Assembly (NCBI GenBank): GCA_029964075.1
Contig: CM057133.1
Location: forward strand, 17,570,699 to 17,634,698
Length of the DNA stretch: 64,000 nt
Reading direction: 5' to 3'
Origin: Patiria pectinifera
Taxonomy: Eukaryota > Echinodermata > Asteroidea > Valvatida > Asterinidae
Positions 31,026 to 42,786 of this stretch are shown here, piece by piece (within the stretch, counting starts at the first letter, position 1; every line of letters starts with the position of its first letter). The notes under the pieces were generated by a model. That model worked only from the letters and a program-made list of their open reading frames with translations. It ran no database searches and was not told the DNA's origin. A program made the translations under genes and the position numbers.

Positions 31026-31693
31026 TGTAACGGTCACATACTATTTGGAAGAAATTGTGGATTATGAAGATCTATCTCATCAAACTACGACCATAGCTCT
31101 TTGTTGACGATGACATATTCAACTTTGTCATGAGTACTGCTTCAGAGTTTTTGCTCTTGATTTAGATCGATTGCCATTTTGTTGTTCTGGGCGTAGAAAA
31201 ATACATTTTGTTTGGATAAAAATACAGGATTTTTTGAACGCAGATATATTTTAATATTTTACCAACTTTTGATTCGACATAAACGCCGGACTAAAGAGAT
31301 GCTTATGTGTATAGGCCTATGCATTTTTCTCTAGTGGACAAAAAAATGGTGTTGTAAAATACAGAAATGGTGTTACATAATATTCTTGTGTTATATTATA
31401 TTGGGTAACACAACACCGATGGTATTCTTGAACTATAATCTGTAAATATGCGTCGATGCTCAATGTAATTTGTTAAGTTAAGTATTTCCGTTTTTTGACC
31501 TTTTTCGTTTTTTTGGGAGAAACAACTCCTTGTGATTTGATGTCGCAATTTTGCCGAAAAGAGAACAGTCATTGTTTGGGTCATATGGAAACAAGTAACG
31601 CACTCTGTGCCTAACAAGAAACAACAATTCGGAGTGTATACATTTTCTGTTTAAAAACTGTCCTAAGAGGGCGTGTAAAAAATATTTTAACAA
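31026..31693. other. GPCR 3' flank, no gene seen
   Basis: AT-rich sequence without recognisable coding or repeat structure; it presumably contains the GPCR 3' UTR. Confidence 0.3.
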
Positions 31694-31799
31694 ACTGCTG
31701 TGATGTGGGTTATGACGTCTTGAACACCCGAGGGACGCAAGCCGAGGGTGCTATGCGCCCCGAGGGTGTCCAACACGTCCTATCCCATATCACAGCAGT
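31694..31799. repeat. 106-bp fold-back palindrome
   Basis: ACTGCTGTGATGTGGGTTAT on the left pairs with ATCCCATATCACAGCAGT on the right, and the inner GAACACCCGAGGG with CCCGAGGGTGTCC. The loop carries CCGAGGG repeats. Likely a small MITE. Confidence 0.55.
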
Positions 31800-32199
31800 C
31801 AACAATTGTTTTGTTATACTTCTGTCTTGGATTCTTTGGATTTTGATGTAAAAATCACAACAATCATGAAAATCGAACGCCAACTCACATTCGGCATGTC
31901 GTGTGCTCGAAACAGCTGATCGTCTGCTAGTTCGCTGCTCCCACTCATATGTGAAAACATGGTGAAAATAGCGTGGGTACCAACGATACAAGCGTAGCAC
32001 GTGATCGTTCTAGGCCAATGAAAATACAGTTTTCAAGACAGAGGTATAACAAAAATGCTTCTTCAAGAATTGGTTGATGCAATAAACCGGTTTTATACTT
32101 GTATTTATGAATTGAAGCGCCTGGGGTATTCGGTATATCGCTTGAAGACGAATTAATGCCATACACACGGCTTGCGTGTACACAGTAACTTACAGTGCA

Positions 32200-32377
32200 A
32201 TAGACCATTATCACGTTGTAGCCATTTGATTTTTTTCCCCATTCGAATCATTATAACCAAAGCGAGGCTGGAAGGACAAATAGTCTGGTTCCTGTTTGCA
32301 CAAAAACATTATCATTCAGTACTGTTATTGGATACAGGGAGCATGACTGAAATGGTGGCAGCATGATACAGGTCTAT
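32200..32377 (-). mobile_element. small MITE family E, copy 1
   Basis: Ends ATAGACCATTATCA and TGATACAGGTCTAT are inverted. The interior, with AGCGAGGCTGGAAGGA and CAGTACTGTTATTG, matches the reverse complement of 61473-61649. Two inverted copies plus terminal repeats support a ~178-bp non-autonomous transposon. Confidence 0.6.
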
Positions 32378-34129
32378 ATGCAATTGGGTGCTACTTATGT
32401 ACTTCATTGTCTGGGAGGGGGTATACGTACCCGGTGAGTAGGGTCATATATAGTTTCGGACATAGCTCTTGTCTCATTAGCTTCTCAAATTTCTGCAGGA
32501 TGGGGAGGGACAAGTGACACAGTCCTCGATCCGTCTCCCTTTTATTAAGTGACCTAAACTGCTTTTGTGGTGTACATTATCTGTTTAGTTTTTGTAAACG
32601 AGTGATGAAACTTTACTGCAAAAACCGTGTTTATACAGGGTTCGACCTTAACTTTTTTTTCACTAGCCAGCCGGGCTACTGAAACAGACTATAGCTCACG
32701 GGCATTTCAACATAGTTAATCTTAAATTACAGGAGACTCAAATGTCTTTTGGGACGGACATTTTACTCATTTACAAACAAATCTAAAATGACAGTTGATA
32801 AGAACTGTATTAAAACGTGACCCAAACGAGCCTGAATAAATCTAGAATCCATCGGATGTACCTTCTCACGCAAGTACGCGATATGTTTTTACCCATTTCC
32901 AACTGATTTCTCATCTACTCTGAGGCAATTTTGTCAGTATTTTTAATAAACAGATCTAATAATTTAACCCTTTAAAACAGTTGATAAAATTATACACAAA
33001 TTGATCCAGATTTGATTTCTAAATTTCATGACTGATTTCTTGTCCTTTCATCTTTGCCGTATCCCAATATTTTTTTGACTCGCCAGCCGGGCTACTTGGA
33101 ATAGTCTGACTAGCCCGTCGCTGTTTTGACTTGCATTTGGCTAGCGGGCTACCGCTAGTTTGTCGCTAAGTCGCCAAAAACAATTTTGGTCCCCCAAAAA
33201 GTGGGCCCCCAAAAAATTATGGCGTGGCGTTCGGGGCCCCGCTCAAGGGTCCATGAATCTTGTTGATTCTAGATGCTCTGTGGTGCAATCTGAGGCAATT
33301 TCTGACCACTTTGACCATTTTGTTTGAGGAAATGATGGTGGTGTATAGGTTATACGCAGTGCTTGCCTTTATTGCGACGTCACTAAAACAAAAAGTTGGG
33401 TTCGTTTTGGGGGGGGGGCAATGGTCCCCGTTGCCCCCCCCATGATCCGCCCTTGTCAAAAATATGATCAGCGTCGTAAAAAGAAGGATGTTTTGAATGT
33501 ATTAAACACCCTCACCCAAAGACAATATAAAACTTTTTTTTAAAATGAAGAACTAAATAAATACAATGGGTGTTTTTCTTAAACGTTGTTGATCAATATT
33601 GATCGATATTGCCCACATTTTTGGGCCGATATTTCTACCATGATGGCATTCTCATGTGGACGGACAGTACTAAAATCAATTTTTCCCGACCAGTGCTTTA
33701 AGAACCAATTCTTCACTGAAGAAAAATAGACCCACAAGTCATTGGTAAACCTCACCCTTTTGTACTCATTTAGGGCCTAACTATTCCAACCTGTTATCCG
33801 CATATTACAATGCAAATCTTCAAAGAATAGACACAAGTTGTAAAACCTTTTTTTTAAGGTCTAAAATCGACATGTTGCTTGCTTTTTACTTGAGTTGTTT
33901 GCTTTTTTTCCCTATGTACGGATGTTTCGGATCCTTAAAAAAATATAATGAAAATACCCGTACATTGTTTTTAACGCTAAGTCCAAATACCAAAAAAAAA
34001 AATACAAAGTAGGCTCTTTTGGGGAATAATCAGCTTGACGTATACAATTAGCATAATTTATTCTGAACAGAAATAAAGAAAAGAATATTCTGACGGGAAT
34101 TGGAGAGGGAAGACGAGTTCCAATGGCGG
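32378..34129. other. gene-poor interval
   Basis: No gene was recognised. CAGCCGGGCTACT occurs at about 32666 and 33084 in similar surroundings, suggesting two fragments of one repeat. G and C runs are at 33407-33445. Confidence 0.3.
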
Positions 34130-34510
34130 TTCAAGAATGGTTATTTCGTAATGTTTTATGCAAGAACTCTTTTTTCCCCGTCTGCAATTGCAAAAAACTC
34201 ATTAGGCAATAGGTATGATTTTTTTCATTCCCCTCAAAAAAGGAAAAAAAGAAAGAAAGAAAAGAGCAGTCATCAACGATTATGAATAATTGCCTAGCCA
34301 TAAGCCCAAAGCAGCAGGTTGCCCTTCCCAGCGATGCATTGCGGGGCCGCGTCGGGAACATGGGAAGCACGACCAGTGGATTGAAAGGCAAATTGTTGTG
34401 TTTCCTTGGCAACGGCCAGAGTGCGTCACTAATGCCGTCCTTGGTGCCTTCCCATCCCCTTGGCGTCTGAAACACGTTCATTATAGCTTCAAAATGCAAC
34501 TCATTAGACA
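34130..34510. promoter_or_regulatory. GC-rich island with an X-box
   Basis: Locally GC- and CpG-rich sequence (GATGCATTGCGGGGCCGCGT near 34333) with GTTTCCTTGGCAAC at 34400-34413, reverse complement GTTGCCAAGGAAAC, a full RFX X-box consensus. It could be a promoter, but no exon could be assigned. A minus-strand open frame across it is not recognisable. Confidence 0.25.
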
Positions 34511-35019
34511 ATGATCATTACAATGCACGGAACAAAATATTAGGAATTCCTGTCATGAAAAATAATAATAAGAATAACTTGGTTTTTTTAAATTTTATTC
34601 GGCTTCGCTATTTTGGTGTGGAAGGTGATCATACAACTTTAGAAATTGTTTTATTGATATTATCCGTATCCCAGAATGTCGCTTGAGAGCTCGAAATCCG
34701 TTTTTTTTCTGGGTCTAACGTTATTGTGATATACTCGGTTTTGAAAAAAAAATACTATACAAATTTATAAAAGAATCCTTAAAAAAAACATGCACCAGGG
34801 TAGGGGGAGTGGGGGTAATCCTAAATGCTTTTCCCTTTTAATTCTTAAAACATATACTGAGTTAGTTTCTATGACTGATACGTCAAGACAAAATAAACTC
34901 AAGTCCCAACAAGAAACATGTGTTAGGATATTTTAACATTACTTCAAGTAGTCATGGCAACCAGGGGCGGGGGAACGGGGTGGGGGGGGGAGTCCCCCTC
35001 CCCCATTTTCCCAGGCCAA

Positions 35020-35365
35020 CAAAAGTGCCCCTCTCGCGATTATAAATGTGCCCCTTGAGATGAAAACAAAACTGCCTCTCAAACGCACACATGAAAACAT
35101 ATGATCGCGCTACAGATAAAATTGTCTCCTCTCTTGTGGAAAACTGCCCCTCAAAAACCCAAGTGCCCTCTCCTCTCGCATTAACAAGACTGTGCACCTT
35201 CTCGAGATAGAAAACTACCCCTCGATAGCAAAAATACCCCTCTCGCAGATTGAAAATTGACCATCAAAAACAATAGTGCTCCTCTTGCGATAACTTCTCG
35301 AGATGTAAAACCGCCCATCGAAAGCACAACTGTATTAGTGCCCCGCTCGCAACATTAAAATTGTT
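35020..35365. repeat. degenerate repeats around GTGCCCCTCTCGC
   Basis: Motifs of the form TGCCCCTCTCGC followed by ATTA or GATT, and CCCCTCGAAA or TGCCTCTCAAA, recur irregularly every 40-80 bases. This looks like an old, decayed tandem array. Confidence 0.45.
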
Positions 35366-35888
35366 TTTCAAGAAGAATGTTTTTGAACTGTGAGGAAAGA
35401 CCATAACACAAAGCTGCAGTTGGAAGTTGGAACATTCTAACTTAGGAAATTTAATTGCTTTCATACAATTTCTTTAAACTCGTTCCAGTTTTAAAGACAA
35501 TAAACATCAAAACCTGCAACGAGGAAGACTTTGGTAGATATGTATTTGAAGGGTCGGTTCTCATTTTAGTTTTAAGGAAAGATGTATTCCCTTTGCTATT
35601 TCAATATTTACCCGAAAAAAATATATTTGTTGTAGGCCTATAAATTGTTCCTATAGCAATGTAAAAGCTACTCACAGTTATTTCTTCCCAAAAATTGCAT
35701 CAATTTCGACCAGACAATGTATATTTCGGCTCTCGCAAGACGGGTTCACTAATGTGCCCTATTCAGAGGGTTCTGACGCCCCCAAAATGCCCCCCCCCCC
35801 CGAAAAGCACTGGTACTGTGCCGGAAGCGTTACTAAACCGTGTTGTGTACATCCCAAGTTAATTGAAGTCATGTACAACAAGTGCGCA

Positions 35889-36290
35889 TTAAAGGAATGT
35901 ACAACATTTGCTTTTGCTCCAATTTTCAGAAATAAATGAATTTGGAGGATTAGTATGTTATAGCAAATATTGTTAAAATGACTTGTTTCACGTTTTTGGC
36001 TTGTAGATGCTGGAAAAACCAAGCACCATTTATGTTCTTGTAGTCTGGTTTCCTGAACCCAATTAAGATTAAACGGAGAATTTATAGACTTTTGGGAATT
36101 GTAAGGTCAGAGAATCAGTCTAGCAGGCTTGTACCCCCGGCCCTTCACAGGTGTGTAATCAATTGCAAATTGTTTTTGCAGTTTTTTTGCAAAGAGTTTG
36201 CAAGCAGTTTTTGAAAAAAAGCCAGTAGTTTTTTGATAATTTGATCATTTCGTTTTGTGATGTTTGCAAAATGTTGTAATTTCCCTTTAA
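35889..36290 (+). mobile_element. TTAA-flanked MITE family A, copy 2 (internally deleted)
   Basis: Starts TTAAAGGAATGTACAACATT and ends TGTAATTTCCCTTTAA. It follows copy 3 (44707-45230) closely but has lost about 120 bp in the middle, including the central hairpin. Confidence 0.7.
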
Positions 36291-36409
36291 ATGGTGAATT
36301 ACCCCCATACACTCCCCTATCGGCAAGAAAGTACTGTTTTATCACATACATGTATCAGTGGTGCAAGTTTAAGTCAGATCATGGCAGTTGGGAGTCTGTG
36401 GAATTTCCC

Positions 36410-36555
36410 CTTGCAATAGTCTGTGATACGCAGCAGATTCGGCGATTAACTATGCCAAGGCACGCCTGCCCCTTGGCCTCGAGATTCTGACCACCAGCTC
36501 AGCAGGCGCCTTCTATCGGGTCTTCGGTAACCCGTTGTTGTATTACAAAACCATG
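36410..36555. repeat. dispersed repeat, copy 2 (inverted)
   Basis: Inverted counterpart of 26835-26995: it carries CTGTGATACGCAGCAGATTCGG and ends TCTTCGGTAACCCGTTGTTG. Class unknown. Confidence 0.5.
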
Positions 36556-39147
36556 GTAGGCAAATTGACCAGGGTAACCGTTTTAGTCGATTTTCGGCTA
36601 ACTTTGACAGAATTTTTTATTAAAAAACGAGTTTGACAGAAAATTTGACAGAATGGATTTTTTGGCAGAATTCTGCAAAAATGGTTATTTGACAAAAAAA
36701 AAGCAAATTTGAACAAAAAAGTGTGCATTTTGTTTAAAAAAGCTTCAATCCTTTCAAACAAAACCTGCATAATAGGACAGGTTGGCTGGTCTAGGTGCTG
36801 AGGTTCACTGGGAAACGGACTTCGTCACGGTTGGAAACACGTTTTACCCGAAATTTACCAATAATTTCACATCTTTATGTGACTAGATTGTTTATTATGT
36901 AAGTTGAATCTTAATTAAGGCAATCTGCATGCGATTTTAAGTGTTTATAGTGTATTTCTAGTAATTCTTGGGAACTTGGCACATTTTTGATAAATCTGAC
37001 AGATTTTTGATGTTCATTTAGCAGAATTTGGCTCTGACCTTACGGTCACCCTGAAATTGACCAATAAACAGCAATTAGTCCACATTTTCTGATCGAAAGG
37101 ACGTCACAATTTCTAAAGTGGACTCCGATTGGCTGGCGCGCGTGGTCGCATAAGCAGAAATTCAGCCTATTGGAAGGGTACACCCTAGTAACTATGCCAA
37201 AAATCCGTCCGCCGAGCTCATGAATAAAAGTTATACATTCAGATTACTCTATAAAGTTAGAGACGTTTGAGAGCCATGGAATTGAGGGATGGAAGACACT
37301 GGCACTGCATGCACCGTATCTCTGGTCTGGAATTGGGGCTTCCAATACAGAGCATTTTGTAAATAGTGTGTACGGTGAACCTCGCAGTGTTACTGTTGGG
37401 CCTACAGCAGATTTACACTCTTATAAGTGGATGGACAGCTCAAATTCCCCGAAACACCTAAATTGCGATAGTAAATCAAACAGTGCACATTTTACCCTCC
37501 CACACCGAAACGCAGCGCGGCCGCGCATTCGTCGTGCACAAACAGCGCGATGTCCTATCCAGTCTGAAGATCAGGGTGCACACCGGTAAATTGATCCGCC
37601 AAGCTCATGAATAAAAGTTATACCCTCAAAATATTCTATATTAGACAGTTCTGAGCGCCGTAAAATTGGGGAATTGAAGAGATATGGTAATGAACCTCTG
37701 GCCCGGACTTGGGGCTTCCAATTCTGAGCATTTTGGATGCTATTGGGCTCGAAAGTGGCGCTATTTTGCCACGTTGTGGAGGGATCGTTTTTCAAGATGG
37801 CTACTTTTCCGCTTTGGGGAAAATAGGGGTCGTCTTCTTTGGGTGAAAATATCTCGAAAAGTCAACGGTCAACCCACCAAAAATTGAAAAGAAAACGAAA
37901 GATGACATGTTGATTATCATTTTTCTGTGCAGCTTGAATACCTGTGAGAGTTTTGAGTATTTTTAAAAGAATTTTGAAGTATGGGCATTTAGCACTAGTG
38001 TCTATGGGAGTTTATTTGCAGGTATGCATCCATCAATGATAGCACCTCCAAGACTTTTAAGTAGGCCGTTCATTTTTGTCTCCAAATCAAAAATTAAGTT
38101 TAAAGTATGCACGTTCTCATGAAAGACCAAATCCACTCTAGGCATTTTATACCCTGATTACGAATTAATTACGAATTGGTTTTTTAAACTAATCACTTTA
38201 CACAATATTTGGTCTTTCAAAAAACAGTTTATAACATACGCGCTACGCACATGATTGGAGGAAAGAATACAACATAATGTTGAATGCAAGTGAAACATTA
38301 AAATAGCTCTGCCCCGTGAGGGCGCTGTTCTATTTCTAGCATAATTAATGGGTTATCCAAAATAAATACATTGTACACGGCTGGCTCACGCTGTCACAAA
38401 AATAACAATGTGTTCATACTTAAAAAAACAAATCACCCCTCAAAAATATCCGAGTTACTGACGAAGCAATAAAAAGGAGCAACATTCTTAGAATGAAAAT
38501 CGGTTTCAGAGAAACTGATCTTTATTGTAACGGAAAAATAAATTGTAACGACCCTGCACTACATGTCTACAGAATACAGATTCATGCAAAATAAGGATAA
38601 AATGAAATAATACACCTTTTTTTTATAAATACAAAATTGCAATGGAAGACTACAAACGAAGACAAAAGATCAATATATAATGTATGCAGTTTGTATATTT
38701 ATAGGTATAGGAACATGTACTTTATGCCGTTTGAAAAATCTCATATTCTAACATAACCACTCCCAGAAAAACGCCCACTAAAAAAGGCTTCATATTTATC
38801 ACAAAAATGAAAAAAATGAAAAAGAAAATAAGGCTTTACACTATGTTGTGCGTGAGCATGTCATACTTGCACAGACAAAAGATCTTTTTTAATAACAGGA
38901 ATTAATTAAAATCAATGAAAAGAAATTAAGTAACAGTAACATAACGAAGGTTGGCAAAATCTGATTTCATCCATTACGTATTAACAAGCCACTTCAATTG
39001 ATTCACTGGTCAAAATATGTCACAACTGATAATTTGTTTGGTCGTTTTTTGTCTTAACCCGGTACTGAGTTTGGACCCCAGGCTCCCAGCTATACAGATG
39101 GTGTAGCTGTTTGATCACTTCAGATGACAAGGATTTATTTAGGTGTT
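36556..39147. other. gene-poor interval with a direct duplication
   Basis: Segments near 37207-37365 and 37596-37745 are direct repeats about 390 bp apart, sharing CTCATGAATAAAAGTTATAC and TTGGGGCTTCCAAT. The stretch 37095-37140 (GACGTCACAATTTCTAAAG) recurs inverted at about 26530-26570. The remainder, AT-rich, shows no gene. Confidence 0.4.
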
Positions 39148-39525
39148 ATATAAAACAAATAATGCATGTTCACGTTCGTGCAATGGAAAGAATAATTTCA
39201 TGAGGTGACAGATGAAATGTTCCATTTTTCGCCTCGTGGAATGGAACATTTCATCTGTCACCTCATGAAATTATTCTCACCACTGCACTCACAAACATTA
39301 ATTATTTGTATAATATCGCCCTCCTTTTGCGTTATATCGCCATATTTTATTATACAAATAATGAATTTTTCACGTTCGTTCAATGGAAAGAATAGTTTCA
39401 TTCGGTGGCAGATGAAATGTTCCATTCCACTCGGCTTCGCCTTGTGAAATGGAACATTTCATTTTGTCACCTCATGCAATTATTCTTACCATTGCACTCA
39501 CAAACATTCATTATTTGTATAATAT
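39148..39525. mobile_element. two tandem copies of a ~175-bp palindromic element
   Basis: Unit 1 (39148-39316) and unit 2 (39348-39525) are each near-perfect palindromes with inner arms AGATGAAATGTTCCATT and AATGGAACATTTCATC. Both have outer ends of the type ACAAATAATG against CATTATTTGTATAATAT. The two units are direct copies of each other. Confidence 0.7.
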
Positions 39526-41363
39526 TAAATTTACATCTCTTCCATGCAAATGTCATCCTGTAATGGAATACAGATGCTTGGTGAATGGTACAAATTCACA
39601 AAGGGTAGTAAAACATATTGGGGATCACTTTACTAAATCGTCATAAAACCCAGCCCACACACAGCTGTTAATGTCTCTTGGCATTTCGCCGAACAGTGTT
39701 CCACAATTGATCAAAAGAATTTTTAATGGATGAAGCATTGACAAAAAAGGGCTCATTAACAATTGCATGTAAAAAGCGGCATTCGTTTCAACAAACGTTC
39801 ACATTTAGAAATTCAAAAGGCACAGCCTACAGCCCATGGATCAAAATGTCTTCTTTTTTTTTACATTTACCCCATAAAACTCACATCATATGGCAGCCAT
39901 GGCTGCTATACAAACTGCCTGAAAACTGAAAGACGCTACGCTTTAACCTTCTTGACAAACTGGCCAAACAGAACAAAATGACCCCAAAACAGATATAAAT
40001 TCAAGTAAAAATATAAAACAAGAAATGAAAAAAAGAAGAATCGAACTATACGTAGGCCTACATAAAAGTTAGTAACAAAATCACAATCCTTAGGTTGTAC
40101 GATGTCAGAGTCTGTTTCTGCCATGTCTGCCATCGAAGCTTTTTGTAATCAACTGGACCACATTTGCTGCCCTCGCGTAAACATTTATACCAGGTACACA
40201 TTGTCACCCAAAATATCAAACCTTGAGTGGATTTCTAACGTCTACCCTTGTATTTTTGGCACGTCATCAAACGTCCCGTCCGCGAACCACCTTTGCCATT
40301 TTTGACCCACCAAACATCAATATTTTAACCAAGCCTTTCACATTCTCCAAATGGTGTCAGTGCATGACAAAATGCACGTAAATATTGTCTGAAAGGTGTC
40401 ATTCCTGTGCTGTTTTTACAAGTTTTATTCCGAAAATAGATTTCTTTTATGTTGCTATTTTTCTGGCAATAAAATAGTATATCAGTTATCTGTAATTAGC
40501 TCTTGATTATGATCTTTTCGATCGACTCACTTCTAGGAGCGAAACATTTTCCTGGTGCTGTAGTATACCTGCTGGTCTGAGCTCAAACCACTTGCAATCA
40601 GTAAAATAGTCAGTCACTTTTGAATGAGACATCGACACCCACCCCCCCCCCCCAAAAGATCAGCCCGTATTTAGCTATTGAATTATTACTTGCAGCCCGA
40701 CAATACCCCTGTTCTCACGGGGTAGGCTGGTTTCCACGCCGCCCCGTAATCAGTACGGATAATGTTAGGACCAGGAGCCAGTCTCGTTGCAAGGCAGATC
40801 TGTTTGTGCCCAAAATAATCTCTTTTTTTCAGAGGGTCGTGGACACGCAAAACAGAAAACCTGAGTTTTTTTTTTATGTTATTCAAGTAAAACATACAAG
40901 TTGAACAAGTACCCCATCAACGGCCAAAAAAGGAGAGTTGGGGGAGACCTAGACTGGTTCCCGATCCATCCACTGCGTATTTCGAATGTATCCAAAGTTA
41001 TTGGAGGCGGGGATTAGTCTCGGAGACCATCGCAAGTTGAATTTGGACGTATTTGCGCACCGACAACGCCTGACGCGCACACAAAGATGCAGTGGCTAAT
41101 AGCTTTTGCACATTCAGGAAGCTGTGCGTACTTCGTGTGCGAATCAGTACAGTACAGAACGCGCACGTTGTGTGTCCCGTCCACGGAGTTCTCAAAAGAG
41201 ATAAAAAGGCGCCCCCTTTTTTGGCGCACGGAACCCATAACTTTAAATTGGTCAAGAAAAAGGCACAAAGAAATTTACACAAAGAAACCAATACACCACA
41301 GTCAAGATGCAGACATGCTACCAACAGCAAAGTAATTGTCATTGGTCAGCTTTTCAGATTCTG
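39526..41363. other. gene-poor interval, possible unassigned promoter
   Basis: No gene could be supported. On the minus strand an ATG at about 40133 opens MADMAETDSDIVQPK, which looks like a plausible N-terminus, but the frame then degenerates into hydrophobic low-complexity sequence with no convincing donor. A GCGCACG-rich stretch is at 41040-41170. Confidence 0.25.
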
Positions 41364-41857
41364 CAGGGTGCTCCAAAAAAAGTTGACACTTTTTCAGACG
41401 CAGATTTCTCAGAATTGTAGAGACATGTTAAAATTGTTTGCAGATATTCCGAAACGACAAGATCTTGGTGGTATACGGTGAAAACGGTGTTGAAAATAAA
41501 GCCACAATTAAGACATGGCGGCCATTTACAGAAAAATGGTCAAAAACCAGTTTGTCTACACGCAAGTCTGCTGGTATGAGACATGATCACAGCAATAACA
41601 CTGTATGCAGAAAGAACTGCATTAACAAAGACCATAATCTCATGCACACGTGTGGACAAACTGGTTTTTGACCATTTTTCTGTAAATGGCTGACATTTCT
41701 TAATTTAGGCTTAATTTTCAACGCTGTTTTCACCATACACGTATATCACCAAGATCTTGTAGTTTTGGAAAACACGTATCTTAAAACAATTTCAACGTAC
41801 CCCTGTTTTGAGAAATCTGCATCTGAAAAGTGTAAACCTTTTTTTGGGACCAACCTG
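41364..41857. mobile_element. mariner-type MITE with ~220-bp inverted arms
   Basis: Begins CAGGGTGCTCCAAAAAAAGT and ends CTTTTTTTGGGACCAACCTG followed by TA. Arms stay paired inward over more than 200 bp, through AAAAATGGTCAAAAACCAGT and its complement. CAGGGTG ends and TA target suit a mariner origin. No transposase. Confidence 0.7.
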
Positions 41858-42199
41858 TACTGATACTCCTTGCAACAAGGATTATTGACTGACAAAAGCT
41901 CTATCCTGTTAAAACCACTTTAAAGTAGAGGCCCACACAATTATTAGCCTTTAATCCTTTCTTGGAATGGCTTGAGAAGCAAACACAATTGAAATTCTTA
42001 ATCAGTTCAAAAATAAACTAACCTTTAAGTTCATCTCAGCAGATATTCACGTACTTATCGAGAAAATAGTGGCAGACCAACGTAGAGGTTTTTGTATGAA
42101 CGTTGGCTCACAGAAAGCGCCACTTTACAATCCGTTCATCCCCACATTCAAAAGTACTGTCTTTGCCGTGGTACAAGAATATGGTTGGAGCCTGGGCAA

Positions 42200-42525
42200 T
42201 TACTTGACCAGATAGAATTTGGCACTCGCTCATGAATATTCATGACTTGCATACGTAGCAGAGCCGGTTACCACAGAGCAACAAACTGAACATTCGCCTG
42301 CATGGGATGGTTAATTGGCCAGTTAGAATTTGGCACTCGCTCATGAATATTCATGAGTTGCACGTCTAGCAGAGTCGGTTACCACAGAGCAACAAACTGA
42401 ACGTTTGCCTGCATGGGATGGTTAATTGGCCAGTTAGAATTTGGCACTCGCTCATGAATATTCATGAGTTGCACGTGTAGCGGAGTCGGTTACCACAGAG
42501 CAACAAACTGAACCTGACACTGTCT
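42200..42525 (+). repeat. 111-bp tandem repeat, three copies
   Basis: TTTGGCACTCGCTCATGAAT recurs with period 111 (anchor bases 42221, 42332 and 42443). Each unit has a dyad ATGAATATTCATGA and the phrase GGTTACCACAGAGCAACAAA. Copies 2 and 3 carry the full 18-bp palindrome CTCATGAATATTCATGAG. The array lies 260-590 bp beyond the ERGIC1 stop codon. Confidence 0.8.
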
Positions 42526-42786
42526 GAATGCAGAGCTAGGTTGAGTTTGCGTATTTGTGTGCCACTTGACGATGTTTGAAAATTCCTAAAATCCTTTTTG
42601 TTTCCCGTTCGAAATGGCAACATGCCAGAAAAACACCACAATCTCACAGATAACCAGCACCAGTCAAGTATTTACATCAAGCAAAGTTTTCTTCTGGTCC
42701 TCTACAATGTGTTTCTGAGAAATTGCAAACAGTCCTACGGGCCTTCATCAGGCAATTAACAAAACAAGGATAACATTTGCTGTTAG

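Noticed and set aside
39936..40133. Minus-strand frame starting MADMAETDSDIVQPK
   Set aside because: Plausible N-terminus, but it continues as low-complexity hydrophobic sequence and no donor or second exon could be matched.
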